The notes beneath the pieces are model-generated. The model searched no databases and had not been told where the DNA came from. It saw nothing but the letters and a program-made list of their open reading frames with translations. Source: an uncultured Clostridia bacterium (GTDB lineage Bacteria; Bacillota; Clostridia; Lachnospirales; Lachnospiraceae). From it: a DNA stretch of 13,518 nucleotides. Of the stretch, positions 1 to 6,453 are shown in pieces. A program made the position numbers and the translations under genes. Numbering within the stretch: the first letter of the stretch is position 1; every line of letters starts with the position of its first letter. Where the stretch lies: positions 1 to 13,518 of the forward strand of contig CAMJIC010000047.1 in NCBI GenBank assembly GCA_946405675.1, read 5' to 3'.

Positions 1-55
1 GTTCACTGCCCGGCCGGGCAGTGAACAGCAACCTGGCCAGAGTGTGACTTGTAAC
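1..55. repeat. Partial foldback repeat, right end (truncated by window edge)
   Basis: Positions 1-26 form a perfect loopless palindrome with half-site GTTCACTGCCCGG. The sequence then runs to GTGTGACTTGTAAC at 42-55, identical to the right terminal repeat of the element at 2801-3031. The intervening bases (GGGCAGTGAACAG, CTGGCC) also resemble that element's right arm. I infer a second copy with an internal deletion, whose left arm lies outside the window. Confidence 0.7.
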
Positions 56-94
56 ATCAGATGGCCCGGTAATAGGGCGGCATGGAAGGAATGC

Positions 95-123
95 TTGACA
101 GATGAGTGGGCATGTAGTATTAT
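95..123 (+). promoter_or_regulatory. Sigma-A-type promoter of the cell wall hydrolase gene
   Basis: A perfect -35 box TTGACA (95-100) is separated by 17 bases from TATTAT (118-123). Transcription would begin near 130, leaving a 5' leader of about 75 bases before the ATG at 207. Box match and spacing are both near ideal. Confidence 0.75.
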
Positions 124-132
124 GCAATTAAA

Positions 133-179
133 TCGTAACAATTTCGTAATAATTGATGCCAACTGTTAATATTTGTTAA
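133..179 (+). promoter_or_regulatory. Direct repeats resembling an OmpR-family (WalR/PhoP-like) binding site
   Basis: Two 11-base direct repeats, TCGTAACAATT (133-143) and TCGTAATAATT (144-154), are adjacent and give CGTAAC-N5-CGTAAT. A second pair, TGTTAA at 164-169 and 174-179, repeats with a 10-base period. The WalR consensus is TGTWAH-N5-TGTWAH, so the first pair fits in spacing but has C for the first T of each half. It lies just past the predicted transcription start of a cell wall hydrolase gene, a class WalR often controls. Regulator identity is inference. Confidence 0.35.
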
Positions 180-206
180 GACCGAATTCATAAAGAGGGA
201 CTGACC

Positions 207-1862
207 ATGAGAAAAGCACAGAAACTTGCCACAGGAATCGCTGCCGCAATGCTGGTAAGCGCAATAAGTGCGCCGGTTTCGTTTGCGGCTGACAATGCGT
301 TCGGAATCGATGAGATCAACTGGACTTCACAGGACTGGAACTGTATTGCCATGACCAATGACGATACGGTTGAGACCGGCGCGGTGATCCGCACGGAAGC
401 AGATCCGGACAGTAAAGCTGCCGGCTACCTTTACCGTGGGGCAGCGGCGCGGATCGTCGATAAGGGGGACGAGTGGACCAAAGTCGAGTCCGGACGGGTA
501 ACCGGGTATGTCAGGAATGAATACCTTGCCTTTGGAGACCAGGCCAAGGGGCTTGCGGCTCATTATGGGACACAGGGGATTGTCGCGAATTGGGATGATG
601 TCAATGTCTTCTCGAGAGATGATGCGGATTCTCAGATCATGGCACAGATTCAGGACGGCACGCCGATGAGCATGCTGGAGGACAATGGGCATTGGATCGC
701 GGTGCAGCATGGCGCGGATTCGGCCGGCTTTGTATCGGAGGAAGACGTAACAAGAGTCCTGCTGGTTGACAGTGCGATCCCGGCTGAGGGTGAGGATGAA
801 GCGGATGTGCCGGCAACCATGACTGCGGCAAGCATCCCGGCTTCGACGTATGCGGAGAGTACATCTGACGGCAGCGCATCCGGAGGTTCAGCGGAAGAGG
901 CGGATTCCTATACGTTATCGGCAGCTTCTTACGAGGAAGAGGCAGTTTATGAGTCAGATGATTCGGCAGCTTATGCGGAATCTGCAAATCAGGAATGGAC
1001 GGAGGATTCTTCCGCTTCTGCGGAGCAGGAATGGACAGGGGATTCCACGGCCTATGCGGATACATGGACAGAGGATGCGGCTTATTCATCAGGGGATGCT
1101 TCCTACAGCCAGGATACCACGGACTACAGTGATGCATCCGCTGTATCTTCAGAGTTCACCACACAGACAGTAAGCGACAATTATGAGATTCAGGCACTGT
1201 ATGATGCTTATATCAGTGCCCAGAATGCGGCGATGGACTGCACATCGGAGGAGGATGCCCAGGCGAAGGCGGAGGCGGCAACCAATGCCTGGAATGCGTA
1301 CCTCGCGGCCTGTGCGGATCCCTCCGCTGCGGGCTCAGCCTCAGAGGCATCCGGCAGTGATTCTCAGGCTTCTTATGCAGAGTATACCGGGACGCAGCCG
1401 GAAGCAGCCGATACGCAGGAGGCAGCGCAGGCAGAAGCATCCTATGGGGAATACACTGAGGCACAGGCCGCCCAGACAGATGCTCCGGCACAGGAAAGCA
1501 CGGCTTCTTCAGGAGGAAATGCATATGGCAGCTATTCCGATCTCGACCTGCTTGCAGCGATCATCTGGTGTGAAGCAGGCAACCAGTCATACGATGGTAT
1601 GGTGGCAGTCGGGCAGGTGGTTATGAACCGCGTTGCAAGCCCCAGCTATCCGAATACCATCTCTGAGGTGCTGAACCAGCCTGGGCAGTTCACTCCGGCA
1701 AGCTCAGGAACGCTTCAGTCAGCGCTCGCATCAGGTGTCAATTCGACCTGCTATCAGGCAGCGCAGGATGCAATGAACGGTGCAGCACCGGTTCCGGGTT
1801 ATCCGATGTATTTTAATACACACAGCGGAAGCTATCAGCTTGGGGCACACTATTTCTCCTGA
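207..1862 (+). CDS. Secreted SH3-domain cell wall hydrolase, SleB-like
   Basis: This 551-residue protein is probably exported and cleaves peptidoglycan. Residues 1-28 form a signal peptide (basic MRKAQK, hydrophobic core, Ala-rich end). Residues about 45-105 look like a bacterial SH3 domain, and about 120-185 like a second, weaker one, probably binding cell wall. Residues about 190-330 are Ser/Ala/Glu/Tyr-rich low complexity with short repeats; a short helical stretch (about 333-372) and a second low-complexity linker follow. The last 110 residues match the SleB/Hydrolase_2 fold: LLAAIIWCEAGN with likely catalytic Glu456, then GMVAVGQVVMNRV, PNTISEVL and PGQFTP. The ATG at 207 follows AGAGGGA at 194-200. 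It has its own promoter and terminator, so it is probably monocistronic. The SleB fold also occurs in non-spore hydrolases, so a germination role cannot be assumed. Confidence 0.85.
   Translation: MRKAQKLATGIAAAMLVSAISAPVSFAADNAFGIDEINWTSQDWNCIAMTNDDTVETGAVIRTEADPDSKAAGYLYRGAAARIVDKGDEWTKVESGRVTGYVRNEYLAFGDQAKGLAAHYGTQGIVANWDDVNVFSRDDADSQIMAQIQDGTPMSMLEDNGHWIAVQHGADSAGFVSEEDVTRVLLVDSAIPAEGEDEADVPATMTAASIPASTYAESTSDGSASGGSAEEADSYTLSAASYEEEAVYESDDSAAYAESANQEWTEDSSASAEQEWTGDSTAYADTWTEDAAYSSGDASYSQDTTDYSDASAVSSEFTTQTVSDNYEIQALYDAYISAQNAAMDCTSEEDAQAKAEAATNAWNAYLAACADPSAAGSASEASGSDSQASYAEYTGTQPEAADTQEAAQAEASYGEYTEAQAAQTDAPAQESTASSGGNAYGSYSDLDLLAAIIWCEAGNQSYDGMVAVGQVVMNRVASPSYPNTISEVLNQPGQFTPASSGTLQSALASGVNSTCYQAAQDAMNGAAPVPGYPMYFNTHSGSYQLGAHYFS
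990..1091 (+). repeat. Degenerate tandem repeats coding a Trp/Asp/Glu-rich linker
   Basis: Inside the cell wall hydrolase gene, three units of 11-12 codons start at 990, 1026 and 1059: QEWTEDSSASA, QEWTGDSTAYA and DTWTEDAAYSS. A looser pair, SYAEYTGTQ and SYGEYTEAQ, recurs about 23 residues apart further on (near 1370 and 1440). Such repeats often vary in number between strains and probably act as a flexible spacer between wall-binding and catalytic domains. Confidence 0.6.
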
Positions 1863-1888
1863 TACATATCATATACATATTAAAAGGT

Positions 1889-1912
1889 CACAGCCCCGCT
1901 GCAGGGGCTGTG
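1889..1912 (+). other. Stem-loop after the cell wall hydrolase gene
   Basis: CACAGCCCC (1889-1897) pairs perfectly with GGGGCTGTG (1904-1912) around a 6-base loop. No T run follows, so it is not a classic terminator. It may protect the 3' end of the message or act with the terminator just downstream. Confidence 0.6.
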
Positions 1913-1936
1913 CAGAGCAGATTCAGATAACAAAGA

Positions 1937-1972
1937 GATCGCCAGCGGGCATAGCCCGCTGACGATCTTTTT
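1937..1972. terminator. Bidirectional intrinsic terminator between convergent genes
   Basis: Arms 1937-1950 and 1954-1967 form a 14-pair GC-rich stem with an ATA loop, followed by TTTTT (1968-1972) for plus-strand transcripts. The single internal mismatch is C-A in plus-strand RNA but becomes a U-G pair in minus-strand RNA, where the stem is followed by TCTTTGTT. It can therefore serve both the hydrolase gene and the convergent DUF4364-like gene. Confidence 0.8.
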
Positions 1973-1975
1973 CGA

Positions 1976-2011
1976 AATTAACTGTTCAGAACCTGTCCTG
2001 AACAGTTAATT
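1976..2011. repeat. 32-nt palindromic repeat, copy 1 (36 bp here)
   Basis: AATTAACTGTTCAG (1976-1989) and its exact reverse complement (1998-2011) flank the loop AACCTGTC. Close relatives lie at 4828-4859 and, reversed, at 6401-6432, with a half copy at 9405-9416. Here it sits in the gap between convergent genes, next to their shared terminator. Confidence 0.8.
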
Positions 2012-2029
2012 ATTCTGGATGACATTGCC

Positions 2030-2599
2030 TTAAATTCCGCTTATAGTGCTGTCCTCCTCCGTGATCCGGTCGATCCGGTCCGGCTGTGTGAGCTTGCGCA
2101 TGATAAGCGCATAAACTTCCTGGCAGCGTTCTTTCCATTCCAGGGAAACGGCTTTTGCCTGCGTTTCATTTGGAACGATCAGGGTAAGGTCGATCAGGGC
2201 GGTCGTATGTTCCATGACACGGCATCTGACAGCCCAGTCCCCGTCAGTTGTCCGGTAATACTCCGACCGGCTGGAAACCGCCTCGCGGAATTCCAGCCGG
2301 TTTTTTTTCAGATACTCATCGATATCTGAGCGGATGGATGCGGAGAGGCTGGAACGCAGCGCATCGATGCTTTCCCTCCCGGACTGTGTCAGGGCATAAT
2401 AGCGGTAATCCGGATAGGATTCCTCATGTACAAGTCCACTGTCGACCAGGTCACCCAGCGCATACTGAACGTTGAAATAGTTTGTATAGCCAAGATCCAG
2501 AAAGAGGTTCGCAATCTGGCTGTTGGTCAGCGCGAATTCAACACGGCTGAGTGTATACATGGTCATGAGCTTATAGAGAGTATTCAGTTGCTGAGACAT
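2030..2599 (-). CDS. DUF4364-like winged-helix protein
   Basis: The protein has 189 residues from the chosen start and lies on the minus strand. Its N-terminal part (LYKLMTMYTLSRVEFALTNSQIANLFLDLGYTNYFNVQYALGDLVDSGLV, given here only as a region of residues 7-56) reads like a winged-helix domain of the DUF4364 family common in Lachnospiraceae; YYALTQSGRESIDAL resembles the wing and last helix. The C-terminal half is unassigned. I recognise it by pattern only. DNA binding is plausible from the fold but no target is known. The start at 2599 (MSQQLNTLYK) is preferred because AGGAAGGA lies 10 bases upstream on that strand; an in-frame ATG at 2647 would add 16 poorly conserved-looking residues. 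It has its own promoter and converges on the hydrolase gene. Confidence 0.75.
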   Translation of the reverse strand: MSQQLNTLYKLMTMYTLSRVEFALTNSQIANLFLDLGYTNYFNVQYALGDLVDSGLVHEESYPDYRYYALTQSGRESIDALRSSLSASIRSDIDEYLKKNRLEFREAVSSRSEYYRTTDGDWAVRCRVMEHTTALIDLTLIVPNETQAKAVSLEWKERCQEVYALIMRKLTQPDRIDRITEEDSTISGI

Positions 2600-2660
2600 G
2601 ATAGGGGTGTCCTTCCTGTACACGCAATCGTGGGAAAATGCCGTCATTGCGTATCAAATT

Positions 2661-2676
2661 GATGCGGAAACGCATC
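2661..2676. promoter_or_regulatory. Perfect inverted repeat at the predicted start of the DUF4364-like transcript
   Basis: GATGCG and CGCATC flank a 4-base spacer (GAAA on plus, TTTC on minus). It starts about two bases past the -10 box at 2678-2683 and spans the expected transcription start. It could be an operator, possibly autoregulatory, or a 5' hairpin protecting the message. Confidence 0.4.
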
Positions 2677-2677
2677 T

Positions 2678-2707
2678 ATCATACCATCCGTCATGGGGGG
2701 AAGGCAA
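2678..2707 (-). promoter_or_regulatory. Promoter of the DUF4364-like gene
   Basis: On the minus strand TTGCCT (2707-2702) is followed after 18 bases by TATGAT (2683-2678), preceded by TGG to make an extended -10 element. Transcription would start near 2671 with a leader of about 70 bases. Confidence 0.6.
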
Positions 2708-2746
2708 TTGCACAGGAAATGAATTTATGAATTTATGACTCCAGTG

Positions 2747-2796
2747 GTTACAAGTCACACCCTAGCCAGCGGGCCGGAGTGTGACATATCATGTAA
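2747..2796. repeat. Relic of the foldback element
   Basis: GTTACAAGTCACAC (2747-2760) is identical to the left terminal repeat of the complete element that begins at 2801. GTGTGAC (2779-2785) pairs with its inner half, but the outer half of the right end is degenerate (ATATCATGTAA). Only about 18 bases separate the arms, so this is a nearly empty, decayed copy next to the intact one. Confidence 0.6.
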
Positions 2797-2800
2797 TTCC

Positions 2801-3031
2801 GTTACAAGTCACACTCCTGCCAGCGTTTCTGTTCACTGCCCGGCTGGGCAGGCTATGGATTGCACGAGGAGGGCATCCGCAGCGTCGGTTCTTAGCGAAT
2901 GCAAGCCAAAGGCGCAGCATGAGCTTAGAACCGCTACGCGAGGACATAAGCGCGAGCGGCCCTCCGACGCAATCCATAGCCTGACCAGCCGGGCAGTGGG
3001 CAGTTACGCTGGCGGGGGTGTGACTTGTAAC
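2801..3031. mobile_element. 231-bp foldback, MITE-like element with target duplication
   Basis: The element starts with GTTACAAGTCACAC (2801-2814) and ends with its exact reverse complement (3018-3031). Directly outside both ends lies GTAATTCC (2793-2800 and 3032-3039), an 8-bp direct repeat that looks like a target-site duplication. The arms keep pairing inward, including CCAGCG, CACTGCCCGGCTGG and CAGGCTATGGATTGC, so most of the unit is one long imperfect palindrome. The centre has a nested hairpin: GGTTCTTAG (2887-2895) with CTTAGAACC (2924-2932). No transposase-sized gene fits, so it would need a transposase in trans. It lies between the divergent DUF4364-like and deacetylase promoters. 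Confidence 0.8.
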
Positions 3032-3065
3032 GTAATTCCGGCAGAACTTGTGCAAACTGCTCACT

Positions 3066-3094
3066 GTGAAATGACATCGGGGAGAAAATATGAT
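3066..3094 (+). promoter_or_regulatory. Possible promoter of the deacetylase gene
   Basis: TATGAT (3089-3094) has a good -10 match; 17 bases upstream is GTGAAA (3066-3071), a weak -35. Transcription would start near 3101, giving a leader of about 150 bases that contains the shared motif at 3153-3214. Confidence 0.4.
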
Positions 3095-3152
3095 AGACTG
3101 TTTCCTGATCTGTCAGTAACTATGCAACCGAACCTTGACCTGTGGAACCGGA

Positions 3153-3214
3153 GAAAAGACAAGCCAGGTCGTCAGTTCTTTCTGAACAGATCCTAAGTGA
3201 TGCCTGCGACAGGC
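3153..3214 (+). promoter_or_regulatory. Shared structured leader motif, copy A (before deacetylase)
   Basis: The order is GAAAAGACAA, CCAGG, then stem GTTC (3175-3178), 5-base loop, GAAC (3184-3187), then AG and ATCCT (3190-3194), then GCCTG. The same layout occurs at 8356-8414 and 10693-10753. CCAGG can pair with the later CCTG; the ATCCT box offers a competing partner. GCCTG-CGA-CAGGC (3202-3214) makes a further hairpin just before GGAGG. No known riboswitch class was recognised. Confidence 0.45.
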
Positions 3215-3249
3215 GGGCGCGGAGGAACAGCTTTTAAGAGGATGGTTTG

Positions 3250-4791
3250 ATGGCAAAAAGAGATCGGACTGTGATAGAGAGGGAAAGCAGGCGCAGGAGG
3301 TCAAGCCTTCTTCTGAAGTGCCTGATTGCTGTCCTGATTTTTGCCTCCGCGGGGATGTCTGTATGGATTGTTTATGAGACCCGGATCAAGGAGCATAAGA
3401 ACCCGTGGACGGATGCGGGAAGCGGCGCTCCTGCCGGAGGGACAGCTTCTACAGCCGCGCAGGGGTCTGACGGTGATGGGAATGCGGCACCTGAGGGCGG
3501 TGCGGGTGAGCCTTCAGGGGAAGACGGGAGCGCAGCCGGGGCTGCAGGAGGGCAGGATAGCGGGGATGAGGTTTCTGTCCCGGAAGCGGCTGAGGAAGGC
3601 TCTGTGGAAGCGCAGGCGAACCGGATGGCTGCACAGTATGATTATGACGGCGCGATCGCGCTGTTGAAGGGACAGCCGGGATATGACCGGAATGACCGAT
3701 ACAAGAACCTTGTGGCAACCTATGAGAGTACGAAGGCTGGCTGCTCCCCGTATCCCATAGACCAGGTCACTCATGTATTCTTCCATTCCCTGGTCTATGA
3801 CACGGCAAAAGCATTTGACGGGGATTCTTATGAGGCAGGATATAATCAGGTCATGACCACGGTCAGTGAGATGAATTCGATCCTGCAGCAGATGTATAAC
3901 CGGGGATTCGTCATGATCAGCCTGCATGACATGGTGGAGTTTGATGAGGCAGGGAACCTGTCGAAGAAGGAGATCCTGCTTCCGCCGGGGAAGACACCCT
4001 TTGTGCTCAGCCAGGATGATGTGAGCTACTATCATTACATGGATGGGGACGGCTTCCCCCAGAAGCTGGTTGTGACGGACGATGGCAAGGTGAAGAATTC
4101 TTACCTGGAGGACGATGGTTCGGTTTCGATCGGGGATTATGATGTGGTTCCTATCGTGGATACTTTCGTGGAACAGCATCCGGACTTTTCCTATCATGGA
4201 CACAAAGGAATCCTTGCATTGACCGGCTACGAAGGTGTTCTGGGCTACCGCACGGATGAGGTGTACAAGACCAGGCAGGAAGACAGGATGACGGTATTCC
4301 AGAAGGCATTCTTTGAAGAAAACCCGGACTTCGATTTTGAAAAAGAGGTGGAAGAGGCAACGAAGGTGGCTGATGCCTTGAAAGCGCAGGGTTGGGAGTT
4401 CGCGTCCCATACCTGGGGGCATATCAATCCAAGAACCTACTCCCTGGAGAGCCTGAAAAGGGATTCCGACCGCTGGCAGAACTGGGTTGCTCCGATCGTA
4501 GGAGATACGGATGTGCTGATCTTCGCGTTTGGCGCAGACATCGGAGACTGGCAGCCTTATACGATGGAAAATGAATACTATGTCCACTACAAATCGATGG
4601 GCTTTCGGATTTTCTGCAATGTAGATGCAAGCGCAAAGTACTGGGTGCAGATCGGGACGGATTATATCAGGCAGGCAAGGCGTAATCTGGATGGATACCG
4701 TATGTACTATACGCCGGAGCTGATCTCGGATCTGTTTGACGTTGACCAGGCATGGGACGACAGCAGGCCGACCCCGGTTCCGCCGATGTGA
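3250..4791 (+). CDS. Membrane-anchored polysaccharide deacetylase, CE4-like
   Basis: The protein has 513 residues. A basic N-terminus (residues 1-20) and one hydrophobic helix (about 21-40) suggest a signal anchor with the rest outside. Residues about 48-105 are a Gly/Ala/Ser/Glu-rich linker, followed by a helical stretch (about 110-150). The catalytic region resembles carbohydrate esterase family 4 (NodB fold): Gln-Asp-Asp at 255-257 (in LSQDDVSYY) would be the motif-1 aspartates, and SHTWGH gives the HxxxH metal pair His387 and His391. Motif 1 differs from the usual TFDDG, and about 80 residues are inserted between blocks, so the substrate is uncertain; peptidoglycan or another wall glycan is likely. 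The ATG at 3250 follows AAGAGG (3236-3241). It is preceded by a long leader and followed by a palindromic repeat. Confidence 0.75.
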   Translation: MAKRDRTVIERESRRRRSSLLLKCLIAVLIFASAGMSVWIVYETRIKEHKNPWTDAGSGAPAGGTASTAAQGSDGDGNAAPEGGAGEPSGEDGSAAGAAGGQDSGDEVSVPEAAEEGSVEAQANRMAAQYDYDGAIALLKGQPGYDRNDRYKNLVATYESTKAGCSPYPIDQVTHVFFHSLVYDTAKAFDGDSYEAGYNQVMTTVSEMNSILQQMYNRGFVMISLHDMVEFDEAGNLSKKEILLPPGKTPFVLSQDDVSYYHYMDGDGFPQKLVVTDDGKVKNSYLEDDGSVSIGDYDVVPIVDTFVEQHPDFSYHGHKGILALTGYEGVLGYRTDEVYKTRQEDRMTVFQKAFFEENPDFDFEKEVEEATKVADALKAQGWEFASHTWGHINPRTYSLESLKRDSDRWQNWVAPIVGDTDVLIFAFGADIGDWQPYTMENEYYVHYKSMGFRIFCNVDASAKYWVQIGTDYIRQARRNLDGYRMYYTPELISDLFDVDQAWDDSRPTPVPPM

Positions 4792-4827
4792 CGTAGTGTT
4801 CTGTCTCATTCATTTTTGTGTTAAATC

Positions 4828-4859
4828 GTAACCGTTCAGAATCCGTTCTGAACAGTTAC
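4828..4859. repeat. 32-nt palindromic repeat, copy 2
   Basis: GTAACCGTTCAGAA (4828-4841) pairs with TTCTGAACAGTTAC (4846-4859) with one C-A mismatch and a 4-base loop. It has the same orientation as copy 1. It lies between the deacetylase stop and pyrC, where no standard terminator was found, so it may slow or end transcription, although no T run follows. A further small hairpin, CGGCTG/CAGCCG, lies at 4885-4905. Confidence 0.75.
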
Positions 4860-4998
4860 ATTAAATCATTCATCTTCGAAATAACGGCTGCGCTGCTGCC
4901 AGCCGCCGTAGTTGTGAAAGTGGATGCAGAGGGGGAGAAATGGCCTGGCCGTTCGTTTCTCAGCACTCTTATGCGGCCGCAATTGACAGGAGGAAGAG

Positions 4999-6348
4999 AT
5001 GCAGATCCTTATCAGGCATGGACGGGTGCTGGATCCGGAATCCGGGATGGACCGGATCACAGATTTATTGATTGAAGACGGGAAGGTGACCAGGATCGGG
5101 GATGATCTGACCTTCCCCGCGCCGAAAAGAAGGCAGGTTGCGATGGCAGTCGGCGGAAAGGGGGATGTCAGCTCGGATGATTCGACAGTGATTGACGCTT
5201 CCGGCATGTGGGTGATGCCCGGGCTGGTTGACCTTCATGTGCATCTGCGTGATCCTGGGCTGACGTATAAGGAAGACATCGGGACGGGATCGGAGGCCGG
5301 CGCGCGCGGCGGTTATACGACGATCTGCGCGATGCCCAATACCAGGCCGGTGGTTGACACGCCGGATAAAGTGAATTACGTGAGATTCAAAGCCGCCGCA
5401 TTGTCCTCGATCCATGTGATGCAGATCGGCGCCATCACAAAGGGGCAGAAGGGAGAAGAGCTGGCGGACATTCAGGGAATGGTTGACGCAGGCTCCCCGG
5501 CGATCTCCGAGGATGGGAAGAGCGTGATGGATGCGAGGCTTGCCCTGGAGGCATTCCGCATGGCGGAGCGCCTGAAGATCCCGGTCTGTGCCCACTGTGA
5601 AGACAAAAATCTTGTGAACGGAGGCGTGGTCAATGATGATGCGAACGCCGTAAGGCTGAAGCTGCCCGGGATCACGAATTCGACAGAGGATGTGATCACG
5701 GCCCGGGATCTGGTGCTGGCCGCCGAGACAGGCGCGCACCTGCATCTGTGCCATGTATCGACGAAAGGCGCTGTGGAGATGATCCGCGTCGCGAAGGCGC
5801 ATGGCGTGCATGTGACGGCAGAGGTATGTCCGCATCATTTCTCCATGACCAGCGATGACATTCCGTCGGATAATCCGCAGTATAAGATGAACCCGCCGCT
5901 GCGCACGAAGGAGGACCAGCAGGCTCTGATCGAAGGGCTGAAGGACGGCACGATCGACTGTATCGCGACGGATCATGCCCCGCACGCGGCGAATGAGAAG
6001 TTCGGGTCGATGAAGACCTGCGCCTTTGGCATCGTGGGGCTGGAGACGGCAGTGGCTCTGACTGTTACAAAGCTGGTAGAGCCTGGGATCCTGACACCGC
6101 TTGAGATGGCCCGGGCCATGAGTACGGCTCCGGCAAAGGCATTTGACCTGATGAATCAGTATGGGGACGGTAAGATCGCCGAGGGCAACCCGGCTGATAT
6201 CGTGATTATCGATCCGGCAAAGGAATGGGTCGTCGATAAACGGAAATTCGCCTCAAAGGGCACCAATACGCCTTTTGATGGCTGGAAGGTGAGAGGCCGC
6301 GTGAAGTGTACGATCTGCGACGGGGAGATCGTATTCAGGGATGAGTGA
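4999..6348 (+). CDS. pyrC: Dihydroorotase, class I
   Basis: A zinc amidohydrolase that cyclises N-carbamoyl-aspartate to dihydroorotate, the third step of UMP synthesis, in the cytoplasm. The 449-residue length is slightly above the usual 420-430. Metal and active-site motifs are present in order: DLHVHLRDPG (His80, His82, Arg84), KEDIGTGSEAGARGGYTT, AMPNT, CAHCED (His199), HLCHVST (His252), AEVCPHHF and ATDHAPH (Asp325). The C-terminal NPADIVIIDP and KVRGRVKCTICDGEIV are typical amidohydrolase ends. The extra length is mainly an insert at about residues 38-62, before the conserved VIDASGMWVMPGLVDLHVH block. The ATG is fixed by AGGAGG at 4988-4993. It is the first pyr gene of the cluster; the gap to pyrF is 105 bases and holds a palindromic repeat. 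No convincing promoter was seen upstream. Confidence 0.95.
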   Translation: MQILIRHGRVLDPESGMDRITDLLIEDGKVTRIGDDLTFPAPKRRQVAMAVGGKGDVSSDDSTVIDASGMWVMPGLVDLHVHLRDPGLTYKEDIGTGSEAGARGGYTTICAMPNTRPVVDTPDKVNYVRFKAAALSSIHVMQIGAITKGQKGEELADIQGMVDAGSPAISEDGKSVMDARLALEAFRMAERLKIPVCAHCEDKNLVNGGVVNDDANAVRLKLPGITNSTEDVITARDLVLAAETGAHLHLCHVSTKGAVEMIRVAKAHGVHVTAEVCPHHFSMTSDDIPSDNPQYKMNPPLRTKEDQQALIEGLKDGTIDCIATDHAPHAANEKFGSMKTCAFGIVGLETAVALTVTKLVEPGILTPLEMARAMSTAPAKAFDLMNQYGDGKIAEGNPADIVIIDPAKEWVVDKRKFASKGTNTPFDGWKVRGRVKCTICDGEIVFRDE

Positions 6349-6370
6349 ATGCAGCAGGCCGCAACTTGCA

Positions 6371-6385
6371 GCAGGCGATACCTGC
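6371..6385 (+). other. Small hairpin between pyrC and pyrF
   Basis: GCAGG and CCTGC flank a CGATA loop, just ahead of the palindromic repeat at 6401-6432. The pairing is short and no T run follows. It may be part of an mRNA processing or stabilising structure. Confidence 0.35.
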
Positions 6386-6400
6386 ATATCAGGACAATGG

Positions 6401-6432
6401 GTAACTGTTCAGGACAGGTTTTGAACGGTTAC
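6401..6432. repeat. 32-nt palindromic repeat, copy 3 (inverted)
   Basis: GTAACTGTTCA (6401-6411) pairs with TGAACGGTTAC (6422-6432) with one T-G wobble. Read on the minus strand, its core AACCTGTCCTGAACAG is identical to copy 1, so this copy lies in the opposite orientation. It sits inside the pyrC-pyrF spacer, 8 bases before the pyrF ribosome binding site at 6441. Confidence 0.75.
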
Positions 6433-6453
6433 GACAACGGAAGGAGGAACACT

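Noticed and set aside
2735..3196. Open frame of 153 codons on the plus strand
   Set aside because: It runs through the relic and complete foldback elements, has no ribosome binding site, and its product reflects the palindromic sequence rather than a protein.
3514..4809. Minus-strand open frame of 431 codons opposite the deacetylase
   Set aside because: It is antisense to a gene with clear CE4 motifs and contains no recognisable domain.
4792..4998. PyrR-type attenuator or another copy of the shared leader motif before pyrC
   Set aside because: No PyrR-loop consensus and no terminator with T run were found; the resemblance of 4930-4980 to the shared motif is slight and lacks the stem.
4818..5075. 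Small plus-strand frame overlapping the start of pyrC
   Set aside because: It begins beside a palindromic repeat, overlaps pyrC in another frame and has no ribosome binding site.
6349..6453. In-frame extension of PyrF upstream of 6454
   Set aside because: It crosses a palindromic repeat and lacks its own ribosome binding site; AAGGAGGA points to 6454.
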